Positions 8,100-12,617 of a stretch of DNA of 13,663 nucleotides are shown here, piece after piece. Numbering within the stretch: the stretch's first letter is position 1; every line of letters begins with the position of its first letter. The position numbers and the translations under genes were made by a program. Source of the DNA: Candidatus Parcubacteria bacterium (lineage in GTDB: Bacteria; Patescibacteriota; Minisyncoccia; JAHIHE01; JAGLIN01); contig JAGLIN010000080.1 of the NCBI GenBank assembly GCA_023142975.1, forward strand, positions 1 to 13,663, written 5' to 3'. Below the pieces are notes generated by a model. It saw only the letters and a program-made list of their open reading frames with translations. It was not told the origin of the DNA and did not search any database.

Positions 8100-8825
8100 A
8101 TGCTTTTAAATAAATTCAAAACTAAAAAAGTAGAAACGACAGTAACTGTTGGCGAGTATTTAAAAAGGAAAAGAGAAGAGTTGGGAATTTCAATTAAAGA
8201 CTTAGGAAATAAGTTAAATATAAAAGATAGCTATCTTGAAGATTTGGAAAAAAATAATTATGAGAAACTTCCGCCAGATGTTTATGTAAAAGGATTTATC
8301 AAAAGTTATTCTGAATTAGTTGGATTCAATTCAGAAAGAATGATTAAATTATTTATAAAAGAAAAAGAAATTGAAGATAAAATTGAAAATAGAAATAAAA
8401 AAAAGAAAAAGTACAAGAAAAAGTTTGCGATAAAAAAATATATTGTTATAACGCCAAAGATAGTCACTATTTTTTTGAGTCTCGTCATATTGTCTGTAGT
8501 CGGATACTATTTCTGGCATCAATTGAGCTCATTTAACTCAAAGCCGTTTCTTTTTGTTTCCAGTCCGCTTGTTGATGAAATTACGAGCGATTCTGAAATA
8601 ATTGTTTCTGGAGAGACAGAAATAGGAATAATACTTAAGATAAACGGAGAAGATGTATTTGTTGATGAAAGCGGATATTTCAAGGAAAGCGTTATGCTTC
8701 ATTCTGGAAAGAATGTTATAATTATAAAAGTTGTAAATAGATTTGATAAGACCGTAACAGAGATAAGAAATGTAATTTATGAAAAAAAGTTAAAGCCAAT
8801 GCCGATTGATAACTTGCAATTATAA
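8100..8825 (+). CDS. RodZ-like protein: HTH, membrane segment, Ig-like domain
   Basis: A 241-residue protein. An N-terminal cytoplasmic helix-turn-helix lies at about 16-75 (VGEYLKRKREELGISIKDLG, then YVKGFIKSY), the HTH_25/RodZ type that binds MreB or DNA. A strongly basic stretch at 98-114 precedes one membrane helix (about 115-137). The outside part (about 150-228) has SSPLVDEI, INGEDVFVDESGYFKE and LHSGKNVIIIKV, typical of the glucodextranase-B-like Ig fold often found in CPR RodZ-like proteins. RodZ links the cytoskeleton to wall synthesis; in CPR the same layout could be a membrane-bound regulator instead. ATG 8100 was chosen because nearby upstream ATGs run into stops at once. recA follows after 54 bp and may be co-transcribed. 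Confidence 0.82.
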   Translation: MLLNKFKTKKVETTVTVGEYLKRKREELGISIKDLGNKLNIKDSYLEDLEKNNYEKLPPDVYVKGFIKSYSELVGFNSERMIKLFIKEKEIEDKIENRNKKKKKYKKKFAIKKYIVITPKIVTIFLSLVILSVVGYYFWHQLSSFNSKPFLFVSSPLVDEITSDSEIIVSGETEIGIILKINGEDVFVDESGYFKESVMLHSGKNVIIIKVVNRFDKTVTEIRNVIYEKKLKPMPIDNLQL

Positions 8826-8879
8826 TCTAATTTAAAGTAAGAAAGTAATAAATAAAATAATTAAATTAATAAAAAAAAT

Positions 8880-9923
8880 ATGACAAAAGACGAAGTAAAA
8901 AAAGTGGAGGGGAAAGTGGAGGAGAAAAAATCAGAAAAGGATAGATTATTAGATGAGGCGATAGATGAGATAAAAGGAAAATTTGGAGAAGGATCTATAA
9001 TGAAGCTCGGCGAGGCAAAAACTATGGATGTTGAATTTACTCCGACTGGATCAATATCTCTGGACATTGCTCTTGGAGGAGGAATTCCAAAAGGAAGAGT
9101 AGTAGAAATATACGGGCCCGAATCAAGCGGGAAGACGACATTGTCGTTGCATATAATTTCAGAATTGCAAAAGAAAAAAGGAACGGCCGCTTTCGTTGAC
9201 GCTGAACATGCGCTTGATCCTGAATACGCGAAAAAAATAGGAGTTAAGACAAATGACTTAGTTATTTCACAGCCAGATAGCGGAGAACAGGCGCTTGAAA
9301 TTGTGGAAGCTCTGGTTAGGTCAAACGCGGTTGATTTGGTTGTTGTTGATTCAGTCGCGGCGTTAACCCCAAGAAAGGAGATAGAAGGAGAAATGGGCGA
9401 CTCGCACATGGGTCTTCAGGCGCGGCTAATGAGCCAGGCGCTTCGAAAACTTACTAGTATTGTCCACAAGTCAAACACAACTATTATATTTATAAACCAA
9501 ATTAGAATGAAAATTGGAATTGTATTTGGAAATCCTGAAACAACCACGGGCGGAAAAGCGCTTAAATTTTATTCTTCAGTAAGGATTGAAGTCAGAAAAT
9601 CCGCGCAAATAAAACAGGGTGAAAATATTATCGGCAACAGAGTAAAAGTAAAAATTGTGAAAAATAAAGTCGCTCCTCCATTTAAGACGACTGAATTTGA
9701 TATTATGTATAACGAGGGAATTACTTATTATGGAGATGTGCTTAATACTGGTGTTAAATATGAAATAATTAAAAAAGGAGGCGCTTGGTATAATTATGGA
9801 GAACATAAATTAGGACAAGGTTATGAAGCAAGCAGAAGATTTTTGAAAGAAAATCCGAAGATTGCAAATGAAATTGTCTCTAAAATAAAAGAAGCGGTAA
9901 AGAAGGAGGCGGAGAACGCTTAA
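8880..9923 (+). CDS. recA: Recombinase RecA
   Basis: A 347-residue ATP-dependent strand-exchange protein, also the co-protease of the SOS response where LexA exists. A Lys/Glu-rich leader of about 20 residues precedes the RecA N-terminal helix (LDEAIDEIKGKFGEGSIMKLG). Walker A GPESSGKTT is at 79-87, FVDAEHALDPEYA at 105-117 and Walker B VDLVVVDSVAAL at 151-162. DNA-binding loop L1 contains GEMGDSHMGLQARLMSQALR (170-189). Loop L2 contains KIGIVFGNPETTTGG (211-225), nearly as in E. coli. The C-terminal domain ends shortly after EAVKKEAENA, without the long acidic E. coli tail. I see no LexA box upstream. The 54 bp before the start are A/T only in long runs, and a lone TATAAT (8821-8826) spans the end of the previous gene without a good -35. 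Transcription ends at the hairpin at 9941-9967. Confidence 0.98.
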   Translation: MTKDEVKKVEGKVEEKKSEKDRLLDEAIDEIKGKFGEGSIMKLGEAKTMDVEFTPTGSISLDIALGGGIPKGRVVEIYGPESSGKTTLSLHIISELQKKKGTAAFVDAEHALDPEYAKKIGVKTNDLVISQPDSGEQALEIVEALVRSNAVDLVVVDSVAALTPRKEIEGEMGDSHMGLQARLMSQALRKLTSIVHKSNTTIIFINQIRMKIGIVFGNPETTTGGKALKFYSSVRIEVRKSAQIKQGENIIGNRVKVKIVKNKVAPPFKTTEFDIMYNEGITYYGDVLNTGVKYEIIKKGGAWYNYGEHKLGQGYEASRRFLKENPKIANEIVSKIKEAVKKEAENA

Positions 9924-9940
9924 GATGTTTTAGATAATAA

Positions 9941-9967
9941 AAAAACAGGCTCATTGAGCCTGTTTTT
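9941..9967. terminator. Bidirectional intrinsic terminator between recA and rpsR
   Basis: AAAAACAGGCTCA (9941-9953) is mirrored exactly by TGAGCCTGTTTTT (9955-9967), forming a GC-rich stem with a T run on either strand. It serves recA (plus) and the convergent rpsF-ssb-rpsR operon (minus). Confidence 0.9.
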
Positions 9968-9973
9968 GTTTTT

Positions 9974-9997
9974 GTCATCCTGAGCCTGTCGAAGGAT
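9974..9997. repeat. Short dispersed repeat, CCTGAGCCTGTCGAAGG type
   Basis: The core CCTGAGCCTGTCGAAGG is flanked by AT and ATC/GAT ends that pair (ATCCT/AGGAT). From memory, this motif is a common intergenic repeat in many environmental bacteria, including CPR. It shares TGAGCCTGT with the right arm of the neighbouring terminator. Confidence 0.55.
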
Positions 9998-10001
9998 TTA
10001 T

Positions 10002-10241
10002 TTACTTGCTTATATAAGGCAACAATGCCATGAATCTTGCTCTCTTAATTGCGTTTGCAACTTGTCTCTGATGCTTTGCGCAGGCGCCTGTTCTTTTTGG
10101 CATTACAATCTTTGCGCGTTGGTTTATAAATCTTCTTAATGTTTGAGGATCCTTGAAATCAACTTTTCTTTCTTTCTCAACGCAAAACAAGCACTGTTTT
10201 TTTTGTTGTATTGTCGCTTGCTGATTTTTATTATGGTTCAT
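10002..10241 (-). CDS. rpsR: Small-subunit ribosomal protein bS18
   Basis: A 79-residue protein, normal length. It pairs with bS6 on the central domain (platform) of 16S rRNA. DFKDPQTLRRFINQRAKIV (28-46) and the C-terminal RTGACAKHQRQVANAIKRAR (50-69), then LLPY, are diagnostic. C17 and C20 (CLFC) with C54 and H57 form a plausible zinc site, as in the cysteine-containing type of bS18. This is the last gene of the rpsF-ssb-rpsR operon, 71 nt after ssb. Its stop lies 34 bp from the shared terminator. No Shine-Dalgarno is visible before the ATG. Confidence 0.97.
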   Translation of the reverse strand: MNHNKNQQATIQQKKQCLFCVEKERKVDFKDPQTLRRFINQRAKIVMPKRTGACAKHQRQVANAIKRARFMALLPYISK

Positions 10242-10255
10242 AAATTATAATTGAT

Positions 10256-10305
10256 TAAATTGTTATATTGCTAAATTGTCAAATTGTTATGCATAGCATA
10301 GCAAT
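10256..10305. repeat. Octamer tandem repeats plus hairpin between ssb and rpsR
   Basis: Four head-to-tail octamers (TAAATTGT, TATATTGC, TAAATTGT, CAAATTGT) fill 10256-10287. They run into a 10-bp hairpin with one non-Watson-Crick pair and a 3-nt loop (ATTGTTATGC 10283-10292, GCATAGCAAT 10296-10305). There is no T run after it in the operon direction, so processing or mRNA stability is likelier than termination. Confidence 0.45.
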
Positions 10306-10312
10306 AGTTGTT

Positions 10313-10837
10313 CTAAAATGGAATATCTTCGATTTTAATTTCTTCTTCATTATTATTTTCTTTGCTGTTATTCTGGCTGTTGCCACTATCACTTTGTTCA
10401 TTTTGCGGTTCGGCTTGAACTATTTTCTCGCTGTTTTGAGGATTATTTTCTGGAGCGTTTTGCGTATTTTCTCTTGCTTGATATGTTGAAGCGCCTCCCT
10501 CTTGAGATCTTGCCTTCGGGCCCATTTGCATATTTTCCGCGACAATTTCTGTTTTGTATCTTTTAACTCCGTCTTGTCCGTCCCAGCTTCTAGTTTCTAT
10601 TCTGCCTTCAAATAAAACTAGTTGTCCTTTGACGAGATATTGTCCGCAAATTTCTGCGAGCTTTCCCCAAGCGACTATGTTATGAAATTCCGTTTTTTCT
10701 TGTCTCTCTCCGGTATTGCTGTTCCAAACTCTATTTGACGCAACGCCGATTGAAGCTACAGTTTGACCATTTGGAGTTGTTCTAATTTCAGGATCTTTTA
10801 TTACTCTTCCAACAATTATGGCTTTGTTAAAATTCAT
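10313..10837 (-). CDS. ssb: Single-stranded DNA-binding protein SSB
   Basis: A 174-residue protein. The OB fold covers about 1-108: MNFNKAIIVGRVIKDPEIR, then GQTVASIGVASNRVW, FHNIVAWGKLAEICGQYLVKG (51-71) and FEGRIETRSW (77-86). A Gln/Asn/Glu-rich flexible linker spans about 110-163. The acidic tip EEIKIEDIPF matches the usual DDDIPF ending, which recruits RecA, polymerase and repair partners. The start is placed at 10837 because family homology begins at MNFNKA. An upstream in-frame ATG at 10903 would add 22 unrelated residues and overlap the end of rpsF. The gene lies 34 nt after rpsF in the conserved rpsF-ssb-rpsR order. Confidence 0.96.
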   Translation of the reverse strand: MNFNKAIIVGRVIKDPEIRTTPNGQTVASIGVASNRVWNSNTGERQEKTEFHNIVAWGKLAEICGQYLVKGQLVLFEGRIETRSWDGQDGVKRYKTEIVAENMQMGPKARSQEGGASTYQARENTQNAPENNPQNSEKIVQAEPQNEQSDSGNSQNNSKENNNEEEIKIEDIPF

Positions 10838-10871
10838 AGGTTTGTTGTTAAGTTGATTAATATTACTGTAT

Positions 10872-11603
10872 TTATATATTTGTATCTTCAAGAATTTCAT
10901 CAAGCTTATCTTCTAAATCCTCAAGTTTCATTTTTTTCTTTTTCTTGCTTTCAGTTTCTTTCTGCTTATTTTTTTCTTTCGGATCATCTTTCTTTATTTC
11001 TTTTTCTACATCTTTCTTTTCATCTTCTCTTTCCACTTTCTCCGCTTTTTCTTCTATTTTCTTAAACTCTTCTTTCGTTGGTAATTCAGCGATTTTTATT
11101 TCTTGCGGCTTTTTAATTTCTTTTTCAACTTTTTTCTCTTCTTTTTTCACATCTTTTTTTTCTTTTCTCTCTCTTCCTTTCTCTTTTTCTTGCTCAGCTC
11201 TTTTTCTTGTGAATAATTTTTCTAATTCTTTTCTTTCTTCTTTACTCATTGGATCTGCTTGAGTAATTAAATGTCTTAAAACATTATTATTCATTCTAAG
11301 ATAAGCTTCAATTTCTTTTAAGTTTTCTGGTTCGCTGCTAAAATTAAATAAGCAGTAAAACCCGAACTTATTTTTTTTAACATAATAAGCCATCTTTCGT
11401 TTTACGATAGGAAGATCTTTTAATTCTTCTGACTCTTCTTCTTTTGAAACCTCCGTTTTTATGAGAAACGGATGATCAAGCAATGTTTCTAATTTCTCTC
11501 CTCCCATTTTCAAAATGTTTTTTTCAACTTCTAAAAAAACATTCTTAATTTCTTTTCCAGCCATATTTACTGGTAAGATGTATAGTAGTTCGTAATTGTT
11601 CAT
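10872..11603 (-). CDS. rpsF: Small-subunit ribosomal protein bS6 with long charged C-terminal tail
   Basis: A 243-residue protein, about twice the usual 95-135. The ribosomal domain spans about 1-118: NYELLYILPVNM (2-13), KRKMAYYVKKNKFGFYCLFNF (68-88) and LKEIEAYLRMNNNVLRHLIT (95-114) match bS6. Residues 38-65 contain an insertion-like stretch (ETLLDHPFLIKTEVSKEEES) before the usual KRK. Residues 119-243 are almost only Lys and Glu, probably a long single helix or disordered arm, with a short conserved-looking end KLEDLEDKLDEILED. The tail is in frame with no sign of a frameshift. bS6 forms a dimer with bS18 on the 16S platform and in many bacteria controls its own operon through the mRNA leader; the hairpin at 11767-11813 is a candidate. 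A TTGACA promoter lies directly before the ATG. Confidence 0.93.
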   Translation of the reverse strand: MNNYELLYILPVNMAGKEIKNVFLEVEKNILKMGGEKLETLLDHPFLIKTEVSKEEESEELKDLPIVKRKMAYYVKKNKFGFYCLFNFSSEPENLKEIEAYLRMNNNVLRHLITQADPMSKEERKELEKLFTRKRAEQEKEKGRERKEKKDVKKEEKKVEKEIKKPQEIKIAELPTKEEFKKIEEKAEKVEREDEKKDVEKEIKKDDPKEKNKQKETESKKKKKMKLEDLEDKLDEILEDTNI

Positions 11604-11619
11604 TTGATTATATTATTAT

Positions 11620-11649
11620 ATTTTAGGACTTTCTTGTTTGGAGTGTCAA
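11620..11649 (-). promoter_or_regulatory. Proximal promoter of rpsF
   Basis: A perfect -35 TTGACA (11649-11644) is followed after 18 bp by TAAAAT (11625-11620). The start would be near 11613, about 10 nt before the ATG, so the mRNA would be almost leaderless. The -35 lies inside an arm of the 11640-11731 inverted repeat. Confidence 0.5.
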
Positions 11650-11731
11650 ACGAGCCGCAGCGAAGTTTGACTTGAAAAAACGTTTAAACCTGCCTTCAGG
11701 TAGAACTTCACTGCGGTTCGTTCTACACTCC
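11640..11731. repeat. 92-bp inverted repeat of a 32-nt hairpin unit
   Basis: The arms 11640-11671 and 11700-11731 match at 26 of 32 positions in opposite orientation (shared: GGAGTGT, ACGA, CCGCAG, GAAGTT). Each arm also folds alone: GTCAAAC with GTTTGAC in one, GTAGAAC with GTTCTAC in the other. The 28-nt centre contains ACCTG/CAGGT (11688-11692 and 11697-11701). The GAACGAACCGCAGTGAAGTTC type of motif is, from memory, a frequent intergenic repeat in CPR genomes. On the rpsF transcript the arms can form a stem of 28 pairs. Confidence 0.7.
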
Positions 11732-11766
11732 AAAACGCGAAATTAAATTAACACAAAAAAAGCAGA

Positions 11767-11813
11767 CATATACGGACTCTGGGCATAGAAATTATTTTAT
11801 CTATGCCATATAT
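11767..11813 (-). ncRNA. Structured rpsF leader; possible bS6:bS18 binding site or attenuator
   Basis: On the minus-strand transcript an outer stem AUAUAUGG/CCGUAUAU (8 pairs, one G-U) encloses CAUAGA/UCUAUG (6 pairs, 10-nt loop). An asymmetric 3' bulge CCCAGAGU sits next to CCG. In an alternative fold the inner stem is 8 perfect pairs (GGCAUAGA/UCUAUGCC). Seven U follow the outer stem after 5 nt, so it could also act as an attenuator. Known rpsF leaders bind the bS6:bS18 complex through a bulged hairpin with a conserved CCG; the match here is a proposal. The hairpin would start about 10 nt from the 5' end made by the promoter at 11829-11855. Confidence 0.5.
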
Positions 11814-11828
11814 CTTTGATGATTTTAT

Positions 11829-11869
11829 ATTATCACAGGGTTTTGTTTTTGTAAAGAGCGGTGGCATTT
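11829..11869 (-). promoter_or_regulatory. Distal rpsF promoter, copy 1 of a 41-bp direct repeat
   Basis: On the minus strand, -35 TTTACA (11855-11850) and extended -10 TGTGATAAT (11837-11829) are 15 bp apart; TAATAT (11832-11827) gives a 17-bp spacer instead. It points at rpsF. The whole 41-bp unit recurs at 11984-12024. Confidence 0.55.
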
Positions 11870-11891
11870 AAACATATAAACATTCCCGCCT

Positions 11892-11922
11892 CGTCAGAGT
11901 CTCTCCGCAGAGGACTCTGACG
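11892..11922. repeat. Bulged hairpin repeat A
   Basis: CGTCAGAGT pairs with ACTCTGACG. The stem continues as CTCT/AGAG around loop CCGC, with a single bulged G (11912) in the 3' arm. It is closely related to hairpin B. Confidence 0.65.
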
Positions 11923-11944
11923 GAAATCTCGTTTATCCCGCTTT

Positions 11945-11977
11945 CCCGTCAGAGTCCCTGTCGGAGACTCTGACGGG
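11945..11977. repeat. Bulged hairpin repeat B
   Basis: CCCGTCAGAGTC (11945-11956) pairs perfectly with GACTCTGACGGG (11966-11977). CC/GG then extends it past a bulged A (11965), with loop TGTC. The stem core is shared with hairpin A, the loop differs. Confidence 0.65.
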
Positions 11978-11983
11978 GCTGGA

Positions 11984-12024
11984 ATTATCACAAGGTTTTA
12001 TTTCTGTAAAGAGTGGTAGCGTTT
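11984..12024 (-). promoter_or_regulatory. Distal rpsF promoter, copy 2 of the 41-bp direct repeat
   Basis: It is 35/41 identical to 11829-11869. It keeps -35 TTTACA (12010-12005) and extended -10 TGTGATAAT (11992-11984) with the same spacing. Transcripts from here would begin with hairpin B. Confidence 0.5.
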
Positions 12025-12043
12025 TATTTCAATAATCCCTTTT

Positions 12044-12070
12044 GTCATTCCCGCGGAGGCGGGAATCCAG
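12044..12070. repeat. ATTCCCGC...GCGGGAAT hairpin repeat
   Basis: ATTCCCGC (12047-12054) and GCGGGAAT (12059-12066) form a perfect 8-bp stem with GGAG loop, flanked by GTC and CCAG. This resembles a widespread dispersed repeat (similar to neisserial dRS3 units). It follows the 12108-12575 gene but has no T run, so terminator activity is uncertain. Confidence 0.6.
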
Positions 12071-12107
12071 ATGAAATATCAACAGTTATTATTGTAGTAT
12101 AACGATT

Positions 12108-12575
12108 TTATTTTTCTTTATCTGATCTAAATAAGTCAAATAAACTTTCAAAGATTTTTCCTATACCAGCAAAGGTCATTCCTAATAGATAAGCTGGAAG
12201 CATTGCAATATAATTTAAAAAAGCTGAAATAGGGTTGTTCGTGTAAAAATGACCGTGTGCCGAGTACGTTGTATATTTTTTGATTTTCCTTTTGGATGTT
12301 TTTATTATAGGGGCGCGTTCTATAAAAAACTTTTTAAAACTGCTTTGATTATTGATAAAGCTTTTATAATCAGAGTATTTTTTCATGTTTTTTAATACCT
12401 CTTCGTTATTAAGTTCAGTTTTGTAAATAAACAAACAAAAACTTTTAAAAGTTTCTTTTGAAATAAACTGTGGATTCGCATAAGTATCAAAAGAGCCAAG
12501 TATTTTTTCAAGAGGTATTTTATAATCATGGGCATATCTTAAATCATCTAGACATTTATTTATTTTTTCTAACAT
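12108..12575 (-). CDS. Hypothetical protein with one C-terminal membrane segment
   Basis: A 155-residue protein that I do not recognise. Residues 1-90 are soluble, mainly helical and rich in Lys, Phe and Tyr (LEKINKCLDDLRYAHDYKI, then FKSFCLFIYKTELNNEEVL). Residues 92-101 are basic (KTSKRKIKKY), followed by SAHGHFYTNNP and a membrane helix at about 117-139 (ISAFLNYIAMLPAYLLGMTF). An amphipathic tail FESLFDLFRSDKEK ends it. A basic stretch before the helix suggests the N-terminal part stays in the cytoplasm. It begins 42 nt after the stop of ychF with no Shine-Dalgarno, so it may be the second gene of that transcript. Codon use is plain AT-rich, like its neighbours. Confidence 0.65.
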   Translation of the reverse strand: MLEKINKCLDDLRYAHDYKIPLEKILGSFDTYANPQFISKETFKSFCLFIYKTELNNEEVLKNMKKYSDYKSFINNQSSFKKFFIERAPIIKTSKRKIKKYTTYSAHGHFYTNNPISAFLNYIAMLPAYLLGMTFAGIGKIFESLFDLFRSDKEK

Positions 12576-12617
12576 AAAAATAAAATTATTATTTTATAGC
12601 AAATTTAACAATTTAAT

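Larger units (their letters stand above)
11604..12107. other. 504-bp gene-free regulatory and repeat region upstream of rpsF
   Basis: I see no convincing gene. From rpsF outwards it holds a proximal promoter, a 92-bp inverted repeat, a leader hairpin with T run, a promoter repeat, two related bulged hairpins, the second promoter repeat and a CCCGC hairpin. Each has its own entry. Confidence 0.7.

Noticed and set aside
8826..8879. LexA-type operator before recA
   Set aside because: The interval is only A/T-rich runs; no CTG-N10-CAG or GAAC-N4-GTTC motif is present.
10838..10903. Upstream in-frame start for ssb adding 22 residues
   Set aside because: The extra residues do not resemble SSB and overlap the end of rpsF; homology begins at the ATG at 10837.
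10763..11262. Plus-strand open frames over ssb and rpsF
   Set aside because: They are Ser/Phe/Leu-rich antisense translations of the Lys/Glu-rich bS6 tail.
11829..12070. Possible CRISPR array in the repeat-rich region
   Set aside because: There are only pairs of hairpins and promoter-like units, no regular repeat-spacer spacing and no cas genes.
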